Shown here in pieces: positions 10,076-18,449 of a stretch of 50,707 nt of DNA. Made by a program: the position numbers and the translations under genes. The stretch spans positions 1 to 50,707 of the forward strand of contig NZ_PPRS01000032.1 in the NCBI RefSeq assembly GCF_002902755.1. The letters are read 5' to 3'. Positions within the stretch are counted from its first letter, which is position 1, and each line of letters starts with the position of its first letter. The notes under the pieces are model-generated. The model saw nothing but the letters and a program-made list of their open reading frames with translations. It had not been told where the DNA came from and made no database searches. This DNA is from Mammaliicoccus lentus. Lineage in GTDB: Bacteria > Bacillota > Bacilli > Staphylococcales > Staphylococcaceae.

Positions 10076-11749
10076 ATGATTAAAATAATTGAATTGAACA
10101 ATGATGAAAAAATCATAGAAATAATTAATAAACTTTCTTCTGATATTTCACATGTCATATTAAAAGAAAATACTACTAAAATTAACAAAGATGTTCTAGA
10201 AACTTTAAAGTTAGATAATTATTCTGCTGTTGTAGATTTTACCGTGAATGGTTATTACATAAATGATTGTCGTTATTTTGGAGATGAAAAAATAACTGCG
10301 AATAAGTGGTTTAGTAATAATGTTCTATATCCGAATATTATTTTTAAAGTAGAAGATTTGAAATGGTTGCTTGACCGTCATGAGTGGGCGAGCCTTCTTG
10401 ATATATGTGTTAAAGCTGTTGTTGAATTAGAAAATATATTCATCAATGGTCATGTCATTTTCGACTTTGATGAGAAATCTTCAAATAATTATTTAGATTT
10501 AAATAATTATGAAGATGATGATTACGTTAATCATTTTTATTTAAATAAATGGTTATTACTTAACAATCAAAAGGCGCAATTTAATAGGAAGAATACAACT
10601 TTACCTAATAATGCTAGAATGATAGATAAGGTAATGTACCGTTCGTATTTCAAATTACCTAATAAAATTTATTTGAAGATGCATCATCAATCATTAATGA
10701 AACAGAAAAATGCAGTTAATATATATCATAAAAATAAGGATGCTATTAAACCTTATATTGTATTTTTAGGATTTGACTATGGCTACAGAGGAAATTCTAA
10801 ATATTTATTTGAATATATAAAAAATCATACGAACTTTACTGTATATTTCATTACAGATGAACAGCAAGGTGAAAGTTTTGTTTCTCCCCAACATTCTGAA
10901 ACTCAAAACTTAATTGAACAAGCACAAGTATTAGTACTAGAAAGCTATATACCTGACGGTTTAAAACCAAATGGCACTATCATACAATTGTGGCATGGTA
11001 CGCCAATTAAAAAGCTATTTTTAGATAGTAATGAACTTCATCAAAATAAAAATATATATAATTATAGAGCACGTAAATATAATAAGTTGATTAAACATAA
11101 CTATTTCATTACTGATACTAAAGAGATTAATTCAGTATTCAATACTGCTTTTCCTATGCAAGAAACTAAAATAATAAGCAGTGGATATCCAAGAAATCAA
11201 TTTTTGATAGAGCATAATGAGGATAACCAATTGATTAGTCAAATAAAAGAAGACTTACAATTAAATAATCATAAACAAACGATATTATATGTGCCTACAT
11301 GGAGAGATAATAAAGAAGAGCAATATTTATTGGAGTTTCCAAAAGAAATTACTGATCATTATAATATTATTTATAAATGTCATATAGAAGATAAAAATAT
11401 AAAAAAAACAAATTATATTGATCCATTAGATTATGAAACGCAGCAATTAATACTTGTTGCTGATATGTTAATAAGTGATTATTCTTCGATTATATTTGAT
11501 GCATTGACGATTGATAAGAAAGTATACTTATATACACCTGACTTTGAATCGTATAAATATCATCGTGGCTTATATGAAGAAGTATTTAATACAGTTAATC
11601 AAAATCAATATTTTGAATCTAATAAAATGTTTGAAGCAATATCAAATCAACATTATATTAAAGTAAATAGCAAATATATTAATAAAAATAATCATTCATA
11701 TGAAACAATACAAAGTATAATTGATAAACATATGAATAAAAATAGGTGA
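10076..11749 (+). CDS. CDP-glycerol glycerophosphotransferase family protein (TagB-like)
   Basis: This 557-residue protein has an unassigned N-terminal region of about 230 residues, then a Glyphos_transf domain with LWHGTPIKKLF, SSGYPRNQ, LYVPTWRDN, YKCHIED (in place of the R-x-H form) and ISDYSSIIFDA. It is the third such enzyme in a row and the most diverged, so it may have another acceptor or donor role than the two before it. The ATG at 10076 is preceded by TTGAGGTG at the right distance. A TTG 12 bases upstream is in frame but overlaps that ribosome binding site, so ATG is preferred. The following GT4 gene starts 4 bases after the stop. Confidence 0.85.
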   Translation: MIKIIELNNDEKIIEIINKLSSDISHVILKENTTKINKDVLETLKLDNYSAVVDFTVNGYYINDCRYFGDEKITANKWFSNNVLYPNIIFKVEDLKWLLDRHEWASLLDICVKAVVELENIFINGHVIFDFDEKSSNNYLDLNNYEDDDYVNHFYLNKWLLLNNQKAQFNRKNTTLPNNARMIDKVMYRSYFKLPNKIYLKMHHQSLMKQKNAVNIYHKNKDAIKPYIVFLGFDYGYRGNSKYLFEYIKNHTNFTVYFITDEQQGESFVSPQHSETQNLIEQAQVLVLESYIPDGLKPNGTIIQLWHGTPIKKLFLDSNELHQNKNIYNYRARKYNKLIKHNYFITDTKEINSVFNTAFPMQETKIISSGYPRNQFLIEHNEDNQLISQIKEDLQLNNHKQTILYVPTWRDNKEEQYLLEFPKEITDHYNIIYKCHIEDKNIKKTNYIDPLDYETQQLILVADMLISDYSSIIFDALTIDKKVYLYTPDFESYKYHRGLYEEVFNTVNQNQYFESNKMFEAISNQHYIKVNSKYINKNNHSYETIQSIIDKHMNKNR

Positions 11750-11753
11750 TGAC

Positions 11754-12908
11754 ATGAAGTCTTTTACATTTATCGTGCATAATATTTATCATATGGGCGG
11801 TACAACTAAATCAATATCGAATTTAGCAAATGTACTAAGTGAAAAAGGGCATAAAGTTAAGATTATTTCTGTTTTTAAAGCAGCTTCAAATCCATACTTT
11901 AATTTAAATAAACAAATTGAAATTATACCTGTAATAGAATATAAGAGGTCAATTAAAGGTATACAAAATGTAGTAATGAATAGAATTAATAAATATACAT
12001 CATTTATAAGACCAAAAGTTATTAATAAATATGAACCTGGATTTTATCAGTTTTCAAGTTATATTGAAAAGAAATTAATAAAAGCTATAAAACGTGTTGA
12101 TACAGATGTTCTTATAGGTACAAGGGCAAGTTATAATTTACTTGTTGCAGAATTTGCCCCTCGTAACATTCTTAAAGTAGGTATGGAACATATGTATTTG
12201 CATGCTCATGAAGAAGCATATCAAGATGATTTAATTCAAGGATATGAAAACTTAGATATTGTCACGACGCTTACGAGTGAGGATCAATTGGATTATCAAC
12301 AAGAGTTGAAACATACACCTGCTATTATTGTTCCTAATATATTAAAAGAACATAAATACAGTATACCAAAAGAAAATCTGATTGTAGCGGCAGGACGTTT
12401 TGAACATGAAAAGGGCTTCGATTTATTAATTGAAAGTATCAATAATATACAACAAACAATGAGAGACTTGGATTATAAATTACATTTATATGGATCAGGT
12501 CAAGAAAAGAATCAATACTTGAAACAAATTAATGAATATAATATTGAAGATATTGTAGAGATTAAAGAAACAACTAATGAATTATCTAAAGTATTATCTA
12601 CAAGTAAAATTACTGCAGTGCCTTCGAGAGTTGAAGGTTTCGGGTTAGTTATATTAGAAGCGATGTTACAACAAAGTGTAGTAATAGGATTTCACGATTG
12701 TTATGGTCCAGAATTTCTTATAGATAATGAAGTGAATGGCTATTTAATAGATAAAAATGATATAATAAGTTTTAGCAATCGTTTAACTCATATTATGCAA
12801 AACTATGAAGATTCAAATATACAAAATATAATCAATCATGCTGAGCAAAAAGTAAAAGAGTTTGACGAAAATATTATATATACACAATTTATAAAAGAGA
12901 TAAAATAG
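11754..12908 (+). CDS. Glycosyltransferase family 4 (GT-B fold)
   Basis: This 384-residue cytoplasmic protein begins with an acceptor-side Rossmann half (HNIYHMGGTTKSISNLANVL, a loop typical of GT4 enzymes). Its C-terminal donor half has AGRFEHEKGFDLLIE near residue 210 and VPSRVEGFGLVILEAM near residue 285, including the E-x(7)-E nucleotide-sugar motif. GT4 enzymes retain the sugar's anomeric configuration and use UDP- or GDP-sugars. Directly after a glycerophosphotransferase gene and before gtaB, a role in putting glucose on poly(glycerol phosphate) is plausible (TagE-like job), but there is no sequence proof of donor or acceptor. The start follows the previous stop by 4 bases. Confidence 0.82.
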   Translation: MKSFTFIVHNIYHMGGTTKSISNLANVLSEKGHKVKIISVFKAASNPYFNLNKQIEIIPVIEYKRSIKGIQNVVMNRINKYTSFIRPKVINKYEPGFYQFSSYIEKKLIKAIKRVDTDVLIGTRASYNLLVAEFAPRNILKVGMEHMYLHAHEEAYQDDLIQGYENLDIVTTLTSEDQLDYQQELKHTPAIIVPNILKEHKYSIPKENLIVAAGRFEHEKGFDLLIESINNIQQTMRDLDYKLHLYGSGQEKNQYLKQINEYNIEDIVEIKETTNELSKVLSTSKITAVPSRVEGFGLVILEAMLQQSVVIGFHDCYGPEFLIDNEVNGYLIDKNDIISFSNRLTHIMQNYEDSNIQNIINHAEQKVKEFDENIIYTQFIKEIK

Positions 12909-12937
12909 TTATTGATTGATGTTAAAGGAGAATGACT

Positions 12938-13810
12938 ATGGTTAAGAAGGTTAAAAAAGCTATAATTCCAGCAGCAGGTTTAGGAACGAGATTTCTACCA
13001 GCAACAAAAGCAATGCCAAAGGAAATGTTGCCAATATTAGATAAGCCAACAATTCAATATATCGTTGAAGAAGCGGTAAGAGCAGGTATAGAGGATATCA
13101 TTATTGTGACTGGTAAACATAAAAGAGCGATTGAAGATCACTTCGATAATCAGTTAGAACTAGAACTTAACCTGAAAGAAAAAGATAAACATGAATTATT
13201 ACATAAAGTTCAACATGCTACAAATTTAGCTAATATGTTCTATGTAAGACAGAAAGAACAAAAAGGATTAGGTCATGCTATATGGTCTGCTAAACAATTT
13301 GTAGGCGGGGAACCATTTGCTGTACTATTAGGAGATGATATTGTTGAGTCAGAAGTACCAGCAATCGAACAACTTATAACACAATACAATAAAACAGGTA
13401 AATCAGTCATTGGTGTACAAGAAGTAGATTATAAAGATACACACCGTTACGGTATTGTAGACCCGATTTTAACGAAAGACAGATTGTATGAAGTAAAGAA
13501 GTTTGTTGAAAAGCCAGCTGAAGGGACAGCACCATCTAACTTAGCTATAATGGGTAGATATGTATTAACACCCGATATTTTTGATTACTTAGAAAATCAA
13601 GAAATAGGAGCAGGTGGAGAAGTCCAATTGACTGATGCTATTGAAAGATTAAACCAAGATGATCAAGTTTTTGCTTATGATTTTGAAGGGGAACGTCATG
13701 ATGTTGGAGAGAAACTTGGATTTGTAAAAACAACAATTCAATTTGCATTAAACAACGATGAAATGTCAGAAGATGTTAAAGAATTTATTAAATCATTAGA
13801 TATTAAATAA
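12938..13810 (+). CDS. gtaB: UTP-glucose-1-phosphate uridylyltransferase (GtaB/GalU)
   Basis: The protein starts with [21 protein letters not shown], the nucleotide-binding G-x-G-T-R signature, and keeps the family's conserved core, including [23 protein letters not shown] and FVEKPAE. Its length of 290 residues is normal. It makes UDP-glucose from UTP and glucose-1-phosphate in the cytoplasm, feeding glycolipid and polymer glycosylation. The second in-frame ATG at 12938 is the better start: AAAGGAG at 12925-12930 lies 7 bases before it but only one base before the upstream ATG at 12932. The position next to glycosyltransferases suggests UDP-glucose is used for this polymer. A terminator follows directly. 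Confidence 0.95.
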   Translation: MVKKVKKAIIPAAGLGTRFLPATKAMPKEMLPILDKPTIQYIVEEAVRAGIEDIIIVTGKHKRAIEDHFDNQLELELNLKEKDKHELLHKVQHATNLANMFYVRQKEQKGLGHAIWSAKQFVGGEPFAVLLGDDIVESEVPAIEQLITQYNKTGKSVIGVQEVDYKDTHRYGIVDPILTKDRLYEVKKFVEKPAEGTAPSNLAIMGRYVLTPDIFDYLENQEIGAGGEVQLTDAIERLNQDDQVFAYDFEGERHDVGEKLGFVKTTIQFALNNDEMSEDVKEFIKSLDIK

Positions 13811-13811
13811 T

Positions 13812-13852
13812 AAAAAAAGTCCGGCACATGAATAATGTCTCGGACTTTTTTA
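13812..13852. terminator. Intrinsic terminator after gtaB
   Basis: An A-run and AGTCCG arm pair with CGGACT plus a T-run around a loop of 17 bases. The symmetric A and T tracts allow function in both directions. Confidence 0.85.
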
Positions 13853-14005
13853 TTGCTTTGTTGATATTTGTTAGGAAAAAATATTTTTATTTTGTTCTAT
13901 TTTTAATTTAGTATTAAGATATTGTAAATTTTATATATTAACCTTTATATTCAATTTTCTTAAAGATATACTTACCTTTGTATAATATTTTAAGGAGTTT
14001 TGAAT

Positions 14006-15994
14006 ATGGTTAATAACCCGATTGTCATAGAACGTAAATTCAGGCCAGAAATAGAAGGTTTAAGAGTAGTTGCAGCTCTACTCGTTGCCATATATCATAT
14101 ATGGTTTGGTAAAGTGTCCGGAGGCGTAGATGTTTTCTTTGTTGTTTCAGGGTTTCTAATCACAACCTCTATTATTTCAAGATACAATAAAGAAGGTGAA
14201 TTTAAATTTTTACCCTATATTAAAGGTTTAATAAAGCGCTTATTCCCTTCGGTATTAACTGTGATATGTGTTACAGCAATTCTGAGTTTTTTCTTTTTAC
14301 CACAATCTATTTTAGGAAAAACAATTAAAGAAATATTCGCTTCTTTATTTTATTATCAAAATTGGCAACTCGCTTTATCTAGTACAGATTATTTAGATAA
14401 AGATCAGATGAAAACACCCGTTGAACATTTTTGGGCCATGTCAATACAAGGTCAATTTTATATTATTTGGTTTATTTTATTTAGCGCAATATTTTTGTTA
14501 TATAAAAAGAAGAAAAACTTAAATATTATTAATATCATGAATTTATTTTTAGGGACTATATTTGTAACATCTCTCATATATTCAATTTATTTAACCCATG
14601 TAAACCAACCGTGGGCATATTTTCATACTTTTACACGAGTATGGGAATTTTCTTTAGGTGGTTTGTTAGCAATTAATTTATCCAAAATTAAAGTGAATAG
14701 ATATATCGCGAGTATAATCGGTTGGGTCGGTCTATTTGGACTTATACTAACAGGAATATTATTTGACGTATCTACAATGTTTCCTGGTTATATCGCTTTA
14801 TGGCCAATGTTATGTGCCGTATTCATATTAGTTTCAGGAAATCACGAAACTAAATTCGGTGTAAAAAGATTTTTAGGTTCACCAGCAATGGTTAAAATTG
14901 GTGGTTTATCATTTGGTTTATATTTATGGCATTGGGTTATTTTATCGTTTTATCAATATCATAATGATAATCGACCAGGGGTTTTTATAGGAATATGCAT
15001 TATTATACTATCATGGCTGTTGTCATATTTAATGACACGCTATATTGAAAAACCTATTAGAACAAATCAAAATGATAAAAATTCATTCAAAAAAATGGGA
15101 GTAGGTTTAGCGGTAAATATATGTGTATTAGCAGCGTTATACGTAATCATTTTAAACTCTCCATTTGATAAAGAAAAAGAAGCATTAAGTAAGACTTATC
15201 CAGGAGCTATGGCCATAGATAAAAAAATGCAAGGTAACAACGAAAGTGAACATATACCAAACTTTTCAGATATTCGAGATGAAACACCTGATTCATCTAA
15301 AGATAAAGTGCATCAAGCAATTGGTAAATCCAAAGTACTCGTTGGAGAATATGGAGAAAAAGAAAATTATGATAAAACAATCGCATTAGTCGGAAGTTCA
15401 CATGCTGAACATTGGCTAGGCGCATTACAACAAGCAGCAAAAGAAAAAAATTATCGAGTATTAAATATGACTAAATCAGGATGTGTACTTACAACAAATG
15501 ATGCTGATAAAGACTGTACAGAATGGAATAAGAATTTAATAAAAGAAATTGAGAAACAAGATATCGACTTAGTTGTAACAACTGCAGATGTCAGTTCAGA
15601 TATAAATGGTAAAGTAGATCCATTACAAATTGAACAATTTAATAACATAACTGATACTAAGAAGCCTATTTTAGCAATAAGAGATAATCCCAGATATGAA
15701 TTTAATGTACCTGAAACATTAGAAAAGGTCGGTGAAAAAGAAACAATCAAAAAAATGAATGCAAAAAATAGATTGCCGAAAACATCAAAATGGGATCAAT
15801 TAAAAGAAAAACCTAAAAACACAGAATATGTAGATTATACAAAATACTTTAAGAAAAACGGACAATTCGTACCTGTAATCGGTAATGTCGTCGTATACAT
15901 GGATAAAGGCCACATGACGAATACTTATTCAAAAACATTTGGTCCGATAATTCAAGAAGATATAGAAAAATATTTAAAAAAGACTGGGACTTAA
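14006..15994 (+). CDS. Membrane O-acyltransferase with C-terminal SGNH domain (AT3-SGNH), copy 2
   Basis: This 662-residue paralogue of the gene at 1296 has long identical stretches in the AT3 membrane domain, such as KFRPEIEGLR, LLVAIYHIWFGKVSGG and MSIQGQFYIIWFILFS. The SGNH half has GSSHAEHW near residue 462 and D-K-G-H-M-T near residue 633. Between them a cysteine pair (SGCVLT and DCTEW) is kept, as in typical OafA-type SGNH domains; copy 1 has lost both. The predicted role is acyl, probably acetyl, transfer onto an extracellular glycopolymer, with the two copies possibly using different targets. ATG at 14006 has AAGGAG 8 bases upstream; an in-frame TTG at 14000 is less likely. The last codons form part of the terminator stem. 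Confidence 0.88.
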   Translation: MVNNPIVIERKFRPEIEGLRVVAALLVAIYHIWFGKVSGGVDVFFVVSGFLITTSIISRYNKEGEFKFLPYIKGLIKRLFPSVLTVICVTAILSFFFLPQSILGKTIKEIFASLFYYQNWQLALSSTDYLDKDQMKTPVEHFWAMSIQGQFYIIWFILFSAIFLLYKKKKNLNIINIMNLFLGTIFVTSLIYSIYLTHVNQPWAYFHTFTRVWEFSLGGLLAINLSKIKVNRYIASIIGWVGLFGLILTGILFDVSTMFPGYIALWPMLCAVFILVSGNHETKFGVKRFLGSPAMVKIGGLSFGLYLWHWVILSFYQYHNDNRPGVFIGICIIILSWLLSYLMTRYIEKPIRTNQNDKNSFKKMGVGLAVNICVLAALYVIILNSPFDKEKEALSKTYPGAMAIDKKMQGNNESEHIPNFSDIRDETPDSSKDKVHQAIGKSKVLVGEYGEKENYDKTIALVGSSHAEHWLGALQQAAKEKNYRVLNMTKSGCVLTTNDADKDCTEWNKNLIKEIEKQDIDLVVTTADVSSDINGKVDPLQIEQFNNITDTKKPILAIRDNPRYEFNVPETLEKVGEKETIKKMNAKNRLPKTSKWDQLKEKPKNTEYVDYTKYFKKNGQFVPVIGNVVVYMDKGHMTNTYSKTFGPIIQEDIEKYLKKTGT

Positions 15995-16013
15995 CTTTCC
16001 TAGTCTTTTTTAT
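15974..16013 (+). terminator. Intrinsic terminator embedded in the 3' end of the acyltransferase gene
   Basis: AAAAAAGACTGGGA pairs with TCCTAGTCTTTTTT across a short loop. The 5' arm is made of the last sense codons, and the stop codon (15992-15994) lies in the loop. Confidence 0.75.
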
Positions 16014-16191
16014 TTATATTCGTGATTTATTTACTTTATATTGTTTAGCAATTGTAAAGTTTGATAAAAGACTGTAAACCCTTCCTTAAGTATCTGTTAA
16101 TCGACTGTTTATTGCTTTTATAATCGTTACAATGTATTTAACATTACAAAAGTAATAGCTTAACAATTTATTATTAAAGGATGGTTATAAT

Positions 16192-17475
16192 ATGAAATTA
16201 ACAACTATAGGTCTTGGATATATTGGTTTACCAACTTCAATTATGTTTGCAAAGCATGGTGTAGATGTAGTTGGTGTAGATATCAATAAAGAAGCAGTAG
16301 ATAAATTAAATAACGGACAAATTCATATTGAAGAACCAGGTTTACAAGAAGTATATGAAGAAGTTCTTGCAAAAGATAAATTTAAAGCAAGTTTAGAACC
16401 AGAAAGAGCAGATACATTCATCATCGCAGTACCGACACCTAATAATAATGACGAATATGAATCTTGTGATATTACGCTTGTCATGAGCGCTGTTAAATCA
16501 ATCGTACCTTATTTAGAAAAAGGTAATACTTTAATAGTCGAGTCAACAATAGCACCTAGAACAACTGACGATCATGTGAAACCGTACCTTGAAAGTCAAG
16601 GTTTTACAATAGGTGAAGATATATATTTAGTACACTGTCCAGAACGTGTATTGCCTGGAAAAATACTACATGAACTAGTACATAATAATAGAATTATAGG
16701 TGGTATGACACCTGAGTGTGTTGAAGCAGGTAAAAAAGTTTATGGAACATTTGTTCAAGGAGAAATGATTGAAACGAATGCTAAAACTGCTGAAATGAGT
16801 AAATTGATGGAAAATACGTACCGTGACTTAAATATAGCTTTAGCAAATGAACTCGCTATGGTATGTAACAACTTAGATATTAACGTACTAGAAGTTATCA
16901 AAATGGCTAACAAACATCCAAGAGTAAATATTCATTTACCAGGGCCAGGCGTGGGCGGTCATTGTTTAGCGGTGGATCCTTACTTTATTATTGCGAAAGA
17001 CCCAGAAACTACTACTTTAATTCAAGAAGGTAGAAAGATTAATCGCTCAATGCCTCAATACGTTATAGAAGAATCTAAAAAAATATTGAACGAAGTAAAT
17101 GGAAATAAAATTGTTGTATTTGGTTTAACTTATAAAGGAGATGTAGATGATGTACGAGAATCTCCGGCGTTTGATATATACAATGAATTAAGAAAAGAAA
17201 CAGATTTAGAAATAGAAGCATATGACCCTCACGTTGAGTTGGCATTTGTTGAAAAAGATGTACAAAAAGCAGTGAAAGATGCTTCATTAGTATTAATATT
17301 AAGCGATCACTCTGAATTTAAAACATTAACAGATAATGAATTCGAAGGTATGAGAGATAAAATTATATTTGATACTAAAAATATCGTTAAAAATGATTTT
17401 AATAATACTCAATATTATAATTACGGTAATTTATATACTTTTGGTAAAGAAAATATATATTCATTCAATAAGTAA
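16192..17475 (+). CDS. UDP-N-acetyl-D-mannosamine dehydrogenase (WecC/CapO-like)
   Basis: This 427-residue nucleotide-sugar 6-dehydrogenase has an N-terminal NAD fold GLGYIGLP, then AVPTPNN, VESTIAPRTT, CPERVLPGK, and the active-site region PGPGVGGHCLAVDPYF with the catalytic Cys near residue 264. A second nucleotide-binding domain (VFGLTYKGDVDDVRESPA) is at the C-terminus. PERVLPG, NTYRDLNIALANELA and GGHCLAVDP separate the ManNAc branch from the UDP-glucose branch, which has PEFLREG and GGSCFPKD. It oxidises UDP-ManNAc to UDP-ManNAcA, a uronic acid precursor for capsule-like or teichuronic polymers. UDP-ManNAc also feeds the WTA linkage unit, so this enzyme competes for that precursor. GTn genes follow immediately, implying the uronic acid is used by them; this is inference. 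Confidence 0.87.
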   Translation: MKLTTIGLGYIGLPTSIMFAKHGVDVVGVDINKEAVDKLNNGQIHIEEPGLQEVYEEVLAKDKFKASLEPERADTFIIAVPTPNNNDEYESCDITLVMSAVKSIVPYLEKGNTLIVESTIAPRTTDDHVKPYLESQGFTIGEDIYLVHCPERVLPGKILHELVHNNRIIGGMTPECVEAGKKVYGTFVQGEMIETNAKTAEMSKLMENTYRDLNIALANELAMVCNNLDINVLEVIKMANKHPRVNIHLPGPGVGGHCLAVDPYFIIAKDPETTTLIQEGRKINRSMPQYVIEESKKILNEVNGNKIVVFGLTYKGDVDDVRESPAFDIYNELRKETDLEIEAYDPHVELAFVEKDVQKAVKDASLVLILSDHSEFKTLTDNEFEGMRDKIIFDTKNIVKNDFNNTQYYNYGNLYTFGKENIYSFNK

Positions 17476-17492
17476 AAAATGAGGGGTCTATT

Positions 17493-18449
17493 ATGATTGA
17501 TAAAAATAATCCATATATTAATGCTGGATTAAGTTTTCAAATAATTTTAAAAGAGAAAGAGAATCAAGAAGTTTATGATGCTGATAATATAGAAATATCA
17601 GTAGGTTTAGTAACTCAATATTTACACAAAGTATTGAAAGTCATTTCAATAAAACATATTGGTGACGACTTATATGGTTTAATAGCTCAAGGTACAAATT
17701 TGATAGGTTGGACTAAGTTAAAAGATTCTATCAAATTGATTTCTAAACCGTTCGATACAGTTAGAGTAGATTTATCTAACTTTAACGCACCACAAATAAA
17801 TAGAGAATTAGGGTTTAAAGTCGATTATAATTTATTGTTTAATGAGAAAAACTTTTCATCTAGGGCACTATATATATATGAAGGAGAAGTAGTAGAAGCG
17901 GTGTTTAATAAAGGATTGTTTGCAGGTTTTGTTTATGCAAAAGATATTGATCGATCAATTGTATGCAATACTAATACAGCAATTAAACAATCAACAACAT
18001 TTTATCAAGATAGTTCGTTGAACAAGTCTATAACGTTAGATTTACTCTCCGAAAGTATTAATTGTGAAAATGTAAAAGTTGATCTAGTTTTTACAAGAGC
18101 CCAGTCAGCACGAATCATAATTAAAAAAAAGAAATATTGGATTAGCATATCAGATTTTGAGGATATAACGTTATTTAACCATTTGGAAAATTACTCATAT
18201 GAATCATATACAGAAAAAGAATTAGAAAATCTTGATATTATTACTAGAATCGAAGATGAGCGTAATGAATCAAAGGTTGCTATAACTAAACTTATAAAAG
18301 AAAATATTGCTTTACAAAAATATAAACATACAAATAACTCTGGAGATATGGGTAGATATGAGCAGTTATACCATAACTTAAGAAATTCAAAATTAGGTAA
18401 AATCCAAACGAAATACTGGACTTGGAGAAATAGGAGGAGATCGAGATGA
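17493..18449 (+). CDS. Cytoplasmic protein with divergent GW/SH3-like modules and C-terminal coiled coil; unknown function
   Basis: I do not recognise this 318-residue protein as a named family. Three segments resemble the GW (SH3-like) modules of staphylococcal autolysins. Residues 45-80 contain LYGLIAQGTNLIGWTKLKD with the actual Gly-Trp. Residues 112-152 end in GFVYAKDID. Residues 194-224 end in KKYWISISDF. There is no signal peptide or membrane helix, which is odd because GW modules normally work outside the cell on lipoteichoic acid. Residues 240-278 look like a coiled coil, and a basic aromatic tail (KYWTWRNRRRSR) follows. The stop overlaps the next start by 4 bases (ATGA), so it is coupled to the large glycosyltransferase. 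It may act as a polymer-sensing or scaffolding partner; that is speculation. Confidence 0.7.
   Translation: MIDKNNPYINAGLSFQIILKEKENQEVYDADNIEISVGLVTQYLHKVLKVISIKHIGDDLYGLIAQGTNLIGWTKLKDSIKLISKPFDTVRVDLSNFNAPQINRELGFKVDYNLLFNEKNFSSRALYIYEGEVVEAVFNKGLFAGFVYAKDIDRSIVCNTNTAIKQSTTFYQDSSLNKSITLDLLSESINCENVKVDLVFTRAQSARIIIKKKKYWISISDFEDITLFNHLENYSYESYTEKELENLDIITRIEDERNESKVAITKLIKENIALQKYKHTNNSGDMGRYEQLYHNLRNSKLGKIQTKYWTWRNRRRSR

Noticed and set aside
16192..17475. UDP-glucose 6-dehydrogenase (teichuronic acid TuaD type)
   Set aside because: The signature segments are PERVLPG and GGHCLAVDP, which belong to the UDP-ManNAc dehydrogenase branch.
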